From Oscillospiraceae bacterium (GTDB lineage: Bacteria; Bacillota; Clostridia; Oscillospirales; Acutalibacteraceae): a stretch of 64,000 nucleotides of DNA. This document shows positions 42,800 to 52,571 of the stretch, in pieces; position 1 is the stretch's first letter, and each line of letters starts with the position of its first letter. The notes below the pieces were generated by a model. It did not search any database. It saw only the letters and a program-made list of their open reading frames with translations, and was not told the DNA's origin. The stretch spans positions 1 to 64,000 of the forward strand of contig SVQA01000003.1 in the NCBI GenBank assembly GCA_015065545.1, written 5' to 3'. A program made the position numbers and the translations under genes.

Positions 42800-44076
42800 A
42801 CATTTTCCTCGGTTCTGATGGTAACGCTTCTTGCGTGAGCGGTAAGTCCCTCTTTCTCTGCAAAAAATGCAACCTCGTCGCCGATTTTCTTAAGAGCATC
42901 CTCTGTGTAATAGGTGTACTGAATCTTCTTAATAAAGTCATCAACAGAGAGAGGACTGGAGAATCTGGCGGTGCCCGATGTGGGCAGGGTGTGGTTTGCA
43001 CCTGCGTAGTAGTCACCCAAAGCCTCGGGACAATGTCTGCCCATAAATACAGAGCCTGCATTTTCGATAGCGTCAAGGTAGTCAAAGGGGTTGTCTACCA
43101 TAATTTCAAGATGCTCGGGAGCAATCTCATTGGAGATTGCAATTACATCTCTAATGTTGTCGGCAATAATAATCTTGCCGTTATTATCAATTGAAGTTCT
43201 GGCAATTTCAGAGCGAAGCAGAAGGGGAATCTGTCTTTCAAGTTCATCTGATACTTTTTTGGCAAGTTCTTCACTGTCTGTAACAAGAACAGCACTTGCA
43301 AGTTTATCATGTTCTGCCTGAGAGAGAAGATCGGCCGCAACGTGAGCAGGATTTGATTTTGAGTCGGCAATAACAAGGATTTCACTGGGACCTGCAATCA
43401 TATCGATGGATACCATACCGAAAACTTGTTTCTTTGCCTCTGCAACGAAGGCATTACCGGGGCCTACAATCTTGTCTACCTTTGGGATGCTCTCTGTACC
43501 AAAGGCAAGAGCGGCAACAGCCTGAGCACCGCCTACCTTGTAAATTTTGTCGACACCTGCAATCTTTGCGGCAGCAAGAATAACAGGATTAACCTTACCG
43601 TTTTTTGAAGGAGGAGTTACCATAACGATGGTCTTACAGCCTGCAATCTTTGCGGGAATACTGTCCATAAGAACAGTGGAAGGGTAAGCTGCTGTGCCGC
43701 CGGGGACATAAAGACCTACCTTTTCGATAGGAGTAATCTTCTGACCTGTTACCACACCTGCTTTTTCGTTCATAATAAAGCTTGTGCGTACTTGTTTCTG
43801 GTGGAAAGCTCTGATGTTTGCGGCGGCATTTCTGAGAATATCGAGGAATTTATCCTCAACGCTTTCGAAGGCTTCGTTGATTTCTTCTTCGGAAACCTCA
43901 AGACTCTCAAGCTCAGCACCATCAAATTTAAGATTATATGCGAGTACAGCCTTGTCGCCGTTTTCCTTTACATCCTCGATTATATCGGAAACGATTGAGG
44001 AAACATCCATGGTCGCTTCCTGTCTTGCAAAAATCTCGTCCTTTGAGATTTCGCCGTATTTCATAATTTTAATCAT
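42796..44076 (-). CDS. hisD: Histidinol dehydrogenase
   Basis: A 426-residue zinc-dependent NAD dehydrogenase. Signature regions GLYVPGGTAAYPSTVLM, GPGNAFVAEAKKQVFG, DMIAGPSEILVIAD, AEHDKLASAVL and EHLEIM are present. It catalyses the two final oxidations to histidine. It overlaps hisG by 4 bases. Confidence 0.97.
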   Translation of the reverse strand: MIKIMKYGEISKDEIFARQEATMDVSSIVSDIIEDVKENGDKAVLAYNLKFDGAELESLEVSEEEINEAFESVEDKFLDILRNAAANIRAFHQKQVRTSFIMNEKAGVVTGQKITPIEKVGLYVPGGTAAYPSTVLMDSIPAKIAGCKTIVMVTPPSKNGKVNPVILAAAKIAGVDKIYKVGGAQAVAALAFGTESIPKVDKIVGPGNAFVAEAKKQVFGMVSIDMIAGPSEILVIADSKSNPAHVAADLLSQAEHDKLASAVLVTDSEELAKKVSDELERQIPLLLRSEIARTSIDNNGKIIIADNIRDVIAISNEIAPEHLEIMVDNPFDYLDAIENAGSVFMGRHCPEALGDYYAGANHTLPTSGTARFSSPLSVDDFIKKIQYTYYTEDALKKIGDEVAFFAEKEGLTAHARSVTIRTEENV

Positions 44077-44711
44077 TTACGAGACCTCACTTCTTTTTCA
44101 AGTCCCTGACAAATCTTTAAGATTTCAGCGTTCTTGAATTTATACCCTGACTTGTTGGCAACAAGTCGGGCACTGATGGGAATAATTGTTTCCACAACCT
44201 CAAGGTCGTTTTCTTTGAGTGTGGTGCCTGTTTCAACAATATCCACAATAACATCGGAAAGGCCGAGTATCGGAGCAATCTCGATAGAGCCGTTAAGTTT
44301 GATAATATCAATATCTCTGCATTTTTCGCTATAGAAGGTTTCTGCGATGTTGGGGAATTTTGTAGCAACTTTCAGCGTTCTTGTATGAGGGTCACGAAAA
44401 TCCTTTTTAGCGGCTACAGCCATACGGCATTTGCCCATTTCCATATCAAGAAGTTCATAAACATCGGGCTCATACTCAAGGAGAATATCTTTGCCTGCAA
44501 CACCGATGTCAGCAGTACCTCTTTCAACATAGATTGCAACGTCAGAGGGCTTTACCCAAAAATAGCGTACACCCTTTTCTTCGTTTTCAAAAATAAGTTT
44601 TCTGTTTGTTTCTTCAATAGAGGGGCATTCAAAACCGGCACTCTTGAAGTAGTTATATACCTTTTCGCCGAGTCTGCCTTTGGGCAGAGCAACATTAACC
44701 ATTGTTTTCAA
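44073..44711 (-). CDS. hisG: ATP phosphoribosyltransferase catalytic subunit, short form
   Basis: A 212-residue HisG-S lacking the C-terminal regulatory domain, with VALPKGRLGEKVYNYF, GIAGKD-like GVAGKDILLEYE and the PRPP loop IVDIVETGTTLKENDLE. Short HisG requires HisZ, which is encoded immediately upstream. A TTG start at 44711 has GGGAGG ten bases before it; the in-frame ATG at 44702 is the alternative. The gene overlaps hisZ. Confidence 0.94.
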   Translation of the reverse strand: MKTMVNVALPKGRLGEKVYNYFKSAGFECPSIEETNRKLIFENEEKGVRYFWVKPSDVAIYVERGTADIGVAGKDILLEYEPDVYELLDMEMGKCRMAVAAKKDFRDPHTRTLKVATKFPNIAETFYSEKCRDIDIIKLNGSIEIAPILGLSDVIVDIVETGTTLKENDLEVVETIIPISARLVANKSGYKFKNAEILKICQGLEKEVRSRK

Positions 44712-45816
44712 GAGTTTCTAACCTCCCGTCTGTAAGTTTTACAAGTTTGCGGTATTTAAGTCTTGAGGGGATAGTTGTGCAAACTCTGATGCTCGTATCT
44801 TTTGCAAGTTCGTTTACTGCATCTGTGAGTGTAAGAGGATTGCAGTCAGCATCGTAAAGAAGGACGGTGTCTACATCGTAACCCTCTGCCATGTTATCAA
44901 ATTGCTCCAGAAGGTCAAGGTAAAGGGCAAAGCCAATGGCACCGCTTGTGCGACTCATTTTCTTGAGTAACTTGTCGTATTGACCGCCGGAGAGAATGCT
45001 TGTGGGAATACCCTCAAGGTATCCCTTGAATACAACACCTGAATAATACTTCATATCGTTGCCGACGGAGAAATCTATGATAACTGACTTGGAGAATCCG
45101 CTGTTTTCAATAATATCGCAAAGGCTCTTGAGCTCTTCAAAAGCCTCTTTTTCTTTGTCGCTTGTGATGAAAGCAGAAATTTTCTCAAGGACTTCTTTGG
45201 GCTCACCGCAGAAGTCTACAAGTGCACAGAGCTTTTCTGTTTTAGCTTCGGGGATGTTTTCCTGCATGCAAACGGCACGAAGTTCATGGGAGTTTTTTTG
45301 ATGCAGGAAAGAATGTGCGGCACCCTTGCCCTCGTAGCTTAATCCGCTGTCTTCAAGCATAGCGGCAACAAGACCTATATGAGAAAGGTCGAGCACAAAG
45401 TTGCGATGCATTAAAGAAAGACTCTTAACAGCAAGAAGCACAACCTCGGCGATTTCGTAGCTGTGAATATCACCGATGCATTCAAGACCTGCCTGCATTA
45501 TTTCTTTGAAGCTGTGAGTGCCTTTTGAAACTCTGTAAACATTCTCGTTGTAGTAAACCTTCTGAATAAATCCGGGTTTATCAACGGTGTTTTTTATGAT
45601 GGAAAGAGTTACGTCGGGCTTTAAAGCCATAAGACGTCCGTTTTTATCGGTAAAGGTGATAACTTCGTCGGAAACGAGAAAGTCCTTGTTTTTTACATAA
45701 AGGTCGTATTCTTCAAAACGGGACATTTTGAATCGGGAGTAGCCGTATTGACGGTAAAGCTCACGGAGTTCGAATACTGCTCGTTCATCGTTTTTGATGA
45801 TGCTTTCGTTTATCAT
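44695..45816 (-). CDS. hisZ: ATP phosphoribosyltransferase regulatory subunit HisZ
   Basis: A 373-residue paralogue of histidyl-tRNA synthetase. Motif 2-like and HisRS-like segments (KPDVTLSIIKN, YNENVYRVSKG, DMKYYSGVVFKGY, SGGQYDKLL) are present, but no anticodon-binding domain. It forms the regulatory half of HisG-S/HisZ. ATG 45816 has AAGGAAGG upstream; an earlier in-frame ATG at 45843 has no ribosome site. First gene of the his operon. Confidence 0.93.
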   Translation of the reverse strand: MINESIIKNDERAVFELRELYRQYGYSRFKMSRFEEYDLYVKNKDFLVSDEVITFTDKNGRLMALKPDVTLSIIKNTVDKPGFIQKVYYNENVYRVSKGTHSFKEIMQAGLECIGDIHSYEIAEVVLLAVKSLSLMHRNFVLDLSHIGLVAAMLEDSGLSYEGKGAAHSFLHQKNSHELRAVCMQENIPEAKTEKLCALVDFCGEPKEVLEKISAFITSDKEKEAFEELKSLCDIIENSGFSKSVIIDFSVGNDMKYYSGVVFKGYLEGIPTSILSGGQYDKLLKKMSRTSGAIGFALYLDLLEQFDNMAEGYDVDTVLLYDADCNPLTLTDAVNELAKDTSIRVCTTIPSRLKYRKLVKLTDGRLETLENNG

Positions 45817-45909
45817 TGTTTTTCTTACCTTCCTTTTCTGCATTTAAAGAATGCAGAGTATAAAGTCGAAAGTGTATATTATAGATATATATACAAATAT
45901 ATGCTTGAC

Positions 45910-45938
45910 ATTTTACCACTATATCACGCTAAAGTCAA
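45910..45938 (-). promoter_or_regulatory. Histidine operon promoter with flanking inverted repeat
   Basis: On the minus strand TTGACT (45938-45933) and TAAAAT (45915-45910) have a 17-base spacer. GCTTGAC (45903-45909) and GTCAAGC (45934-45940) form an inverted repeat that brackets the promoter and could be an operator or looping site. No His-rich leader peptide or T-box was seen in the roughly 90-base leader. Confidence 0.7.
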
Positions 45939-45992
45939 GCTGTTTTTACATAATGTATCTTTTGCACTATATTTGCAGAAACTTTGGATAAA

Positions 45993-46035
45993 AAAACATC
46001 AATCTGACAATAAATACAAGACTATTGTCAGATTG
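45993..46035 (-). terminator. Terminator of sfsA
   Basis: CAATCTGACAATA (46000-46012) and TATTGTCAGATTG (46023-46035) form a perfect 13-bp stem; on the minus strand it is followed by six Ts (45996-45991), 11 bases after the sfsA stop. Confidence 0.92.
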
Positions 46036-46045
46036 AATGTAGATT

Positions 46046-46759
46046 TTAAGAATTTACCAAGGGTGTAAGGTCAATGGGAACAGTCTTGTTTATAACCATA
46101 CTGTCGGGTGTTACTATGCAGTCATAAGCAAGGATTTTTACGCCGGCGTTTTCGGCTTTGCGAAGGGCATCGCCGAAAGCTTTATGAGTGATGTCGTTAG
46201 GCTTCAGAACTGATATTTCCTGCATCTGTATTACAAAGAATAGGTAAGCCTCGTACCCGTCCTTTTTGAGCGTGATAAGCTCCTCGATATGCTTTACTCC
46301 TCGCTCTGTGGGAGCATCGGGGAATAGGGCAATCGAGTCTGTTTCCTGAGTAACACCTTTAACCTCCAAGAATGCTTTTGCGCCCTTGTCTTCAATGTAA
46401 AAATCAAACCTTGAATTGCCCTGTTTTACCTCTCGTCTGATTATTGTATCCTGAGAAAATATAGTACCTTTTCTGAGGAATTCTTCTGTAGCATCATTGG
46501 GTATCTGGGAGTCGATATTGATAAGCAGAGAAGGTAGATTTTTTCTATGTTTTTCTGCTGCGACAAGGTCATATTCGGTCTTTCGGTTCGGGTTGTCTGA
46601 ACGGGTGAGATAGACCGTTGTGCCTTCCTTTAAAATCTCCCTACATCTGCCTGTGTTTTTTACGTGGACGCTGTGGATTTTACCCTCAATTTCCACCTCG
46701 GCGATAAACCTGTTGGGACGCTTTATAAAAACTCCTTTTGTGATGTTTTTGTACTTCAT
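46046..46759 (-). CDS. sfsA: DNA/RNA nuclease SfsA (sugar fermentation stimulation protein)
   Basis: A 237-residue SfsA-family protein. The N-terminal OB-like part (FIKRPNRFIAEVEIEG, HVKNTGRCREIL) is followed by a PD-(D/E)xK nuclease-like domain (SRFDFYIED, AFLEVKGVT, and a FPDAPTERGVKHIEEL signature). The physiological role is uncertain. AGGAAGG precedes the ATG. Transcribed divergently from ldh; its upstream region has a 14-bp palindrome. Confidence 0.93.
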   Translation of the reverse strand: MKYKNITKGVFIKRPNRFIAEVEIEGKIHSVHVKNTGRCREILKEGTTVYLTRSDNPNRKTEYDLVAAEKHRKNLPSLLINIDSQIPNDATEEFLRKGTIFSQDTIIRREVKQGNSRFDFYIEDKGAKAFLEVKGVTQETDSIALFPDAPTERGVKHIEELITLKKDGYEAYLFFVIQMQEISVLKPNDITHKAFGDALRKAENAGVKILAYDCIVTPDSMVINKTVPIDLTPLVNS

Positions 46760-46779
46760 AAAACCTTCCTGCTTTGCAT

Positions 46780-46793
46780 AATTGTATACAATT
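46780..46793. promoter_or_regulatory. 14-bp palindrome upstream of sfsA
   Basis: AATTGTATACAATT is a perfect palindrome 20 bases before the sfsA start, in the sfsA-ldh divergent region. It has the form of an operator for a dimeric repressor; the regulator is unknown. Confidence 0.4.
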
Positions 46794-46858
46794 CATTTTA
46801 TCGTATTATCTAAAATTAATCAACGATTTATAGTTGTATTTGTTATAAGTGAAGAAGA

Positions 46859-46876
46859 TTGTTAAATTTTTGACAA
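46859..46876 (+). promoter_or_regulatory. Rex-like operator
   Basis: TTGTTAAATTTTTGACAA matches the Rex consensus TTGTTAA-N4-TTAACAA at 13 of 14 defined positions. It lies 17 bases upstream of the -35 element of the ldh promoter. Rex is the NADH/NAD sensor that represses fermentative NADH-consuming genes in Firmicutes. Rex itself is not in the window. Confidence 0.7.
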
Positions 46877-46892
46877 ATGTATTTGTAATGTA

Positions 46893-46921
46893 TTGCAGAG
46901 GTAAATGTAATGTGTTATAAT
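46893..46921 (+). promoter_or_regulatory. Promoter of the ldh-fumC-hdr-frd operon
   Basis: TTGCAG (46893-46898) and a perfect TATAAT (46916-46921) with a 17-base spacer, about 95 bases before the ldh ATG. Confidence 0.75.
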
Positions 46922-47014
46922 TTCAGTATCGTAAAATGAGGAGTATATTTGTTTTTACCAAATTTTACGTCGGATTTGTTTAGTATGAAAATTTCTTTTG
47001 AAGGAGAAACGGTT

Positions 47015-47959
47015 ATGAATAAAATTACAGTTATAGGATCGGGTAATGTAGGAGCAACAATTGCCTACACTTTCACAGTGGCGGGTCTTTGCTCCGAAAT
47101 TGTACTCATTGACATCAACAAGGAGAAAGCTTTGGGCGAGGCTCTTGATATTCGTCAGGGCACACCCTTTTGCCATTCCTGTTCTGTATATGCAGGTGAT
47201 TTTCAGGATGCGGCAGGCTCAGATATTGTAGTGCTTACATCCGGTGTGGGCAGAGCTCCCGGACAGACAAGACTTGACCTTGCTCAGACCAATATCGAGA
47301 TTACAAAGAGTATTATTCCTCAGATCACCCGTTATGCACCCGATGCTATCTATGTAATTGTAAGCAATCCCGTTGATGTACTTACCTATGCCTTCTGCAA
47401 GGAGTCAGGTCTTCCTCAGGAGAGGGTCATCGGTTCAGGTACAATTCTTGATACATCAAGACTCAGAGCAAGGCTTTCCGAGTATTACTTCCTCAATCAG
47501 CGTAATGTTCACGCTTATGTGCTTGGTGAGCATGGCAACTCAAGCTTTGTACCTTGGTCACTTTGTAATATCAGTAACGTTCCCATTGAGGAGTACAGAA
47601 AGAGCGTTCAGAGAAAAGATGTTGTTTATCCCGAGCTTAACTACGACGAGGTAGAGGAGTATATCAAGAAATCAGGAGCAGAGATTATTTCCCGTAAGGG
47701 TGCAACCTTCTATGCTGTTTCTGTTTCGGTTGCTCATCTTTGCAGATGCATTTTAAGCGGTGTTGATACCACACTTACAGTTTCCACAATGCTCAATGGT
47801 GAGTATGGCATTTCTGACGTTTGTCTGAGCCTTCTTAACGTTGTCGGAAACAATGGTGCACACAGCAAGGTTCTTCTTCCTCTTACAGACGAAGAAATTG
47901 TTAAACTCCGTGCAAGTGCAGATACACTCAAAGAAGTTATTAAAAGTGTTAATATTTAA
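47015..47959 (+). CDS. ldh: L-lactate dehydrogenase
   Basis: A 314-residue LDH/MDH-family enzyme. NAD motif [13 protein letters not shown] is at the N terminus; the catalytic His lies in GEHGNSSF. The specificity-loop segment [13 protein letters not shown] has Gln before TR (the LDH-type residue, where malate dehydrogenases have Arg). It reduces pyruvate to lactate with NADH. ATG 47015 follows AAGGAG; an upstream in-frame ATG lacks a site and the NAD motif would be misplaced. First gene of the reductive operon; 29 bases separate it from fumC without a terminator. Confidence 0.93.
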   Translation: MNKITVIGSGNVGATIAYTFTVAGLCSEIVLIDINKEKALGEALDIRQGTPFCHSCSVYAGDFQDAAGSDIVVLTSGVGRAPGQTRLDLAQTNIEITKSIIPQITRYAPDAIYVIVSNPVDVLTYAFCKESGLPQERVIGSGTILDTSRLRARLSEYYFLNQRNVHAYVLGEHGNSSFVPWSLCNISNVPIEEYRKSVQRKDVVYPELNYDEVEEYIKKSGAEIISRKGATFYAVSVSVAHLCRCILSGVDTTLTVSTMLNGEYGISDVCLSLLNVVGNNGAHSKVLLPLTDEEIVKLRASADTLKEVIKSVNI

Positions 47960-47988
47960 TTTTAGATAAGGTGAAGGGAGAATTTAAA

Positions 47989-49365
47989 ATGGAATATCGT
48001 ATTGAACATGATTCTATGGGTGAGGTTAAAGTACCTGCCGACAAATACTGGGCAGCACAGACCCAGCGTTCAAGTATGAATTTCCCCATTGGTGTGGGTA
48101 TCGAAACAATGCCCGGTGAGGTTATAAATGCTTTTGCAATTCTTAAAAAAGCTGCAGCTATGACAAATGCTGCTTTAAAACCCGAGAAAATGACAGAAGA
48201 AAAGCTCGCCGCTATATCTGCTGCTTGCGACGAGGTGTCTGCAGGTAAGCTTGCTGGTAACTTCCCCTTGGTAGTGTGGCAGACAGGCTCAGGCACACAA
48301 TCCAATATGAATATGAACGAGGTTGTTGCAAACCGCGGTAACGAAATCGCAGGCAAGAAGCTCCTTCATCCCAATGATGACATCAATATGAGCCAGTCCT
48401 CCAATGATACATTCCCCACAGCAATGCATATTGCCGCAGTGACAATGATTGAGGATAAACTTATTCCTGCAGCAGAAGTTCTTATTGAAACCTTCAAAAG
48501 ACTCGAAAAAGAGAACGAAGGTATCGTTAAGAGCGGCCGTACACATCTTCAGGATGCAACTCCCATTACCTTTTCTCAGGAAATCAGCGGTTGGCGTTCA
48601 AGTTTAGAGCGTGATGTTGAAATACTCAAGCTTTCAGTTAAGCCTCTTTGTGAGCTGGCTCTTGGCGGTACTGCTGTTGGTACAGGTCTTAATACTCCTG
48701 CGGGCTTTGCAGAGCTTGTTGCAGAGAATGTAGCTAAACTTACAGGTAAGCCCTTTGTTACAGCTTCTAACAAATTCCATGCTTTAACATCCAAAGACGA
48801 GCTTGTGTTTGCACACGGCGCAATTAAAGCACTTGCCTGTGATATGATGAAGATTGCAAACGATGTTCGCTGGCTTGCAAGCGGTCCTCGTGATGGCCTT
48901 GGCGAAATCTTTATTCCTGAGAACGAGCCAGGTTCTTCCATTATGCCCGGTAAGGTTAATCCTACACAGTGCGAGGCTGTAACAATGGTTGCAGTTCAGA
49001 TTATGGGTAACGACGTGGCTGTAGGTATGGCTGCATCTCAGGGTAACTTTGAGCTTAATGTGTTTATGCCTGTATGTATCTATAACTTCCTTCAGTCTGC
49101 AAGACTTCTTTCTGAGGCAATTCTTTCCTTTAACAAAAACTGTGCTGTTGGCATTGTTGCAAACCGCGAGAAGATGCACCACAACCTGCACAACTCCCTT
49201 ATGCTTGTTACTGCTCTTAATCCCTATATTGGCTACGAGAATGCAGCTAAAACAGCAAAGAAGGCATACAAAGACAACATCTCTCTCAAAGAAGCTTGCG
49301 TAGAGCTTGGTTTCCTCACAGCAGAGAGATTCGATGAAGTTTTCCATCCCGAAGAGATGGTATAA
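47989..49365 (+). CDS. fumC: Class II fumarate hydratase
   Basis: A 458-residue fumarase/aspartase superfamily enzyme. [18 protein letters not shown], the catalytic SS-loop [15 protein letters not shown] and [10 protein letters not shown] are typical of FumC. It interconverts malate and fumarate; here it would produce fumarate for reduction by the flavoprotein encoded downstream. AAGGGAG lies before the ATG at 47989. It stands between ldh and the hdr genes in one co-directional run. Confidence 0.95.
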   Translation: MEYRIEHDSMGEVKVPADKYWAAQTQRSSMNFPIGVGIETMPGEVINAFAILKKAAAMTNAALKPEKMTEEKLAAISAACDEVSAGKLAGNFPLVVWQTGSGTQSNMNMNEVVANRGNEIAGKKLLHPNDDINMSQSSNDTFPTAMHIAAVTMIEDKLIPAAEVLIETFKRLEKENEGIVKSGRTHLQDATPITFSQEISGWRSSLERDVEILKLSVKPLCELALGGTAVGTGLNTPAGFAELVAENVAKLTGKPFVTASNKFHALTSKDELVFAHGAIKALACDMMKIANDVRWLASGPRDGLGEIFIPENEPGSSIMPGKVNPTQCEAVTMVAVQIMGNDVAVGMAASQGNFELNVFMPVCIYNFLQSARLLSEAILSFNKNCAVGIVANREKMHHNLHNSLMLVTALNPYIGYENAAKTAKKAYKDNISLKEACVELGFLTAERFDEVFHPEEMV

Positions 49366-49385
49366 AATTATTCGAGGTGTTTCTG

Positions 49386-50177
49386 ATGAAAGTAAGTTAT
49401 TTTCCCGGATGTACCCTTAAAAACAAGGCACGTGACCTTGACCTTTATGCACGCAGGTGTGCAGAGGTACTCGGAGTTACTCTGGAAGAAATAGAAAATT
49501 GGCAGTGTTGCGGCGGTGTGTTCACATCAAAGGATGAGCCTGTTTCAAAGCTTTCCTCTGTGAGAGCTCTCAAATGGGCAAAAGAGAACGAACAGCCTCT
49601 TGTATCCGTTTGTTCCGCTTGCCACAATGTACTCAAACAGACAAACTATCTTATGCAGACCGACGATGGCTTCTGCACAAAGGTTAATCGCTATATGGCA
49701 GAGCCTACCGCTTATGACGGAAGCACACAGGTTTACCATTACCTTGAGATGCTTCGTGACCTTGTAGGCTTTGATAAAATCAGAGAAGCGATTGTGAACC
49801 CCCTGAAGGGCAAGAAGATTGCCGCTTACTACGGATGCCTATTGCTTCGTCCTTCCAATATAATGCAGATGGACGATGCGGAGAATCCCACAATCTTTGA
49901 AGAGCTTATCAAGGCTATGGGTGCTGAGCCTGTGGCATATTCTATGCGTAACGAGTGTTGCGGCGGCTATGTAACAATGGAAAATCCCGAATTTGCAAAG
50001 CGCAAGAGCCTCGAGATTACAAAGAACGCACAGGCTCAGGGTGCAGACCTTATCGTTACCGCTTGCCCCCTTTGTAAATATAATCTTGAGAAGAATACCG
50101 ATTCTATCCCTGTTGTTTACTTTACAGAGCTTCTTGCTGAGGCTCTGGGTGTAAAGGAGGAAACAGAGAGTGCATAA
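49386..50177 (+). CDS. Heterodisulfide reductase subunit B-like (two CCG domains)
   Basis: A 263-residue protein with two cysteine-rich CCG domains. The first runs from FPGCTLKNKA to WQCCGG and SACHNVLK; the second from YGCLL to NECCGGY and ACPLCKYN. In HdrB of methanogens these domains bind the non-cubane [4Fe-4S] clusters that reduce the CoM-S-S-CoB disulfide. Start ATG 49386 with GAGGTG upstream. A non-methanogen homologue next to fumarate reductase genes implies a different disulfide or a direct electron-transfer role (inference). Confidence 0.92.
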   Translation: MKVSYFPGCTLKNKARDLDLYARRCAEVLGVTLEEIENWQCCGGVFTSKDEPVSKLSSVRALKWAKENEQPLVSVCSACHNVLKQTNYLMQTDDGFCTKVNRYMAEPTAYDGSTQVYHYLEMLRDLVGFDKIREAIVNPLKGKKIAAYYGCLLLRPSNIMQMDDAENPTIFEELIKAMGAEPVAYSMRNECCGGYVTMENPEFAKRKSLEITKNAQAQGADLIVTACPLCKYNLEKNTDSIPVVYFTELLAEALGVKEETESA

Positions 50178-50562
50178 TAACAATAGAAAAATCGCAGACG
50201 AGATTATCTTCAGAAGCGGTGTTAATGTAAGAAAATGTATGAAGTGCGGTAAATGCTCAGGTACTTGCCCCGCTTACGATGAGATGGAATATCATCCTCA
50301 TCAGTTTGTATATATGGTTGAGACAGGGGATATAGAGCCTCTTATGAACTCCAAATCCCTTTATATGTGTCTTTCCTGCTTTGCTTGCGTAGAAAGATGC
50401 CCAAGAGGTGTTGAGCCTGCAAAGCTTATTGAGGCGGTTCGTAACGCACAGGTTAGACAGCAGGATAAAAATCATATGACAGCAAACGATGTACCCGCAA
50501 AGCTTGACGAGAACATTCCTCAGCAGGCTATTGTGAGTGCACTGAGAAAATACAGAAAGTAA
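50170..50562 (+). CDS. Heterodisulfide reductase subunit C-like 4Fe-4S protein
   Basis: A 130-residue protein with two [4Fe-4S] motifs, CMKCGKCSGTCPAY and CLSCFACVERCPRGV, the HdrC architecture without membrane segment. It starts at GTG 50170, overlapping hdrB by 8 bases. It would pass electrons between HdrA and HdrB. Confidence 0.92.
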   Translation: MHNNNRKIADEIIFRSGVNVRKCMKCGKCSGTCPAYDEMEYHPHQFVYMVETGDIEPLMNSKSLYMCLSCFACVERCPRGVEPAKLIEAVRNAQVRQQDKNHMTANDVPAKLDENIPQQAIVSALRKYRK

Positions 50563-50576
50563 GGAGGAAAAACAAT

Positions 50577-52571
50577 ATGCAGAGAATTGGCGTATTTGTA
50601 TGCTGGTGCGGTAGCAACATTGCAGGTACTGTAGATGTACAGGCTGTGTCCGAAGCTCTCAAGTCAGAGCCCGGTGTTGTTTATTCCACCAACTATCAGT
50701 ATATGTGCTCTCAGGCAGGTCAGGATATGATTATCGAAGCTGTTAAAGAGCACAATCTTTCAGGAATTGTAGTTTGTTCCTGTTCACCTCGTATGCACGA
50801 GGCTACATTCCGCAAAACTGCAGCTGCAGCAGGTCTTAATCCTTATATGGTAGAGATTGCAAACATTCGTGAGCAGTGCTCCTGGGTACATAAGGATATG
50901 CTCACAGGTACAGAGAAGGCAATTATCCTCGGTAAAGCGGCAGTTGCAAAAGTAAACCTCAATACACCCCTTATCCCCGGTGAGTCTCCCGTTACAAAGA
51001 GAGCTCTCGTTATCGGCGGCGGTATTGCAGGTATCCAGACAGCTCTTGATATTGCTGATGCAGGTTTTCCTGTTGATATTGTTGAGACAAAGCCTACAAT
51101 CGGCGGTAAGATGGCTCAGCTTGACAAGACTTTCCCAACCCTTGACTGTGCGGCTTGTATCCTCACACCCAAGATGGTTGATGTAGCTCAGAATGATAAA
51201 ATCAGAATCTTCTCATACAGCGAGATAGAGGAGATCAAGGGCTTCGTTGGCAACTTTGATGTTACTATCAAGAAGAAGGCTCGTTTTGTTAAGGAAGAGA
51301 TCTGTACAGGTTGCGGCGCTTGTGTTGAGAAGTGTCCTATGAAGAAGATTCCCAACGAGTTCAATCTCGGTATGGATAACCGCCGTGCTATCTATATTCC
51401 TTTTGCACAGGCAGTTCCCAAGGTTGCAACAATCGACCCCTCTGCTTGTAATATGCTAAAGAACGGCAAGTGCGGTATATGCTCCAAGGTTTGTGCCGCA
51501 GGTGCTATTGACTATACACAGAAGGACGAGTTTGTAAACGAAAAGTACGGTGCAATTGTTGTAGCAACAGGCTTCAATCCTATCAGTATGGATAAGTTTG
51601 ACGAGTACGCTTACAATCAGTCCAAGGATGTTATCACATCTCTTGAGTTTGAGCGTCTTACAAATGCTGCAGGTCCTACTGCAGGTAAGTTACTGCGTCC
51701 TTCCGATTTGGAGCATCCCCACACAATTGTATTTGTACAGTGTGTAGGTTCCCGTTGTGCTTCCTGTGCCGAAAAAGGCAAGGAATACTGCTCAAAAATC
51801 TGCTGTATGTACACAGCAAAGCACGCAATGCTTGTTCGTGATAAATACCCCGACACCGAGGTTTATGTATTCTATATCGATGTAAGAACTCCCGGTAAGA
51901 ATTTCGATGAGTTCTATCGCAGAGCTGTTGAGGAATACGGCGTTAAGTATATTAAGGGTATGGTAGGCAAGGTTACTCCCGAGGGTAATAAGCTTAAAGT
52001 AAGAGCATCCGACCTTATCGCAGGCAAACAGCTCAATATTGACGCAGATTTAGTTGTTCTTGCAGCAGCCATCGAGCCCGATAAATCTGCTCGTCCTCTT
52101 GCAACAATGCTTACTGCAAGTATGGATACAAACGATTTCTTCACCGAGGCTCATCCCAAGCTCAGACCCGTAGAGAGCCCAACAGCAGGTGTGTTCCTCT
52201 CGGGTGCTTGTCAGGGTCCCAAGGATATTCCCGAAACCGTATCTCAGGCTTCTGCGGCAGCTTCCAAGGTTATCGGTCTTCTTTGCAAGGATAAGCTTAC
52301 AGGTAACCCCTGTATTGCTTCACCCAACGAGCTTATGTGTAATGGCTGTTCAACTTGCGAGAATGTATGTCCCTATGGTGCTATCACTTATATAGATAAA
52401 GAATTTATGAATCACGACAGAACTAAGAGCCTCCGTCGTGTGGCACAGGTTAATCCTGCGGTTTGTCAGGGTTGCGGTGCTTGTACTGTAGCTTGTATGT
52501 CAGGTGCTATGGATTTGAGAGGCTTTATGAATACTCAGATTTGTGCGGAGGTGGATGCAATATGCAGGTAA
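50577..52571 (+). CDS. Heterodisulfide reductase subunit A-like FAD/iron-sulfur protein
   Basis: A 664-residue HdrA. The N-terminal domain has VCWCGSNIAG; the thioredoxin-reductase-like FAD domain has GGGIAG at 147-152, and a conserved Cys pair lies in LDCAACILTPKM (191, 194). A central ferredoxin insertion (CTGCGACVEKCP and a second Cys set) and C-terminal 2[4Fe-4S] motifs (CNGCSTCENVCPYG, CQGCGACTVACMSG) follow. HdrA carries the bifurcating FAD in known flavin-based electron bifurcation complexes. AAGGAGG precedes the ATG. It is full length and normal for the family. Confidence 0.94.
   Translation: MQRIGVFVCWCGSNIAGTVDVQAVSEALKSEPGVVYSTNYQYMCSQAGQDMIIEAVKEHNLSGIVVCSCSPRMHEATFRKTAAAAGLNPYMVEIANIREQCSWVHKDMLTGTEKAIILGKAAVAKVNLNTPLIPGESPVTKRALVIGGGIAGIQTALDIADAGFPVDIVETKPTIGGKMAQLDKTFPTLDCAACILTPKMVDVAQNDKIRIFSYSEIEEIKGFVGNFDVTIKKKARFVKEEICTGCGACVEKCPMKKIPNEFNLGMDNRRAIYIPFAQAVPKVATIDPSACNMLKNGKCGICSKVCAAGAIDYTQKDEFVNEKYGAIVVATGFNPISMDKFDEYAYNQSKDVITSLEFERLTNAAGPTAGKLLRPSDLEHPHTIVFVQCVGSRCASCAEKGKEYCSKICCMYTAKHAMLVRDKYPDTEVYVFYIDVRTPGKNFDEFYRRAVEEYGVKYIKGMVGKVTPEGNKLKVRASDLIAGKQLNIDADLVVLAAAIEPDKSARPLATMLTASMDTNDFFTEAHPKLRPVESPTAGVFLSGACQGPKDIPETVSQASAAASKVIGLLCKDKLTGNPCIASPNELMCNGCSTCENVCPYGAITYIDKEFMNHDRTKSLRRVAQVNPAVCQGCGACTVACMSGAMDLRGFMNTQICAEVDAICR

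Noticed and set aside
45817..45905. T-box or His-rich leader peptide for the his operon
   Set aside because: The leader is only about 90 bases, has no His codon run and no T-box core motif; only a 7-bp hairpin is present.
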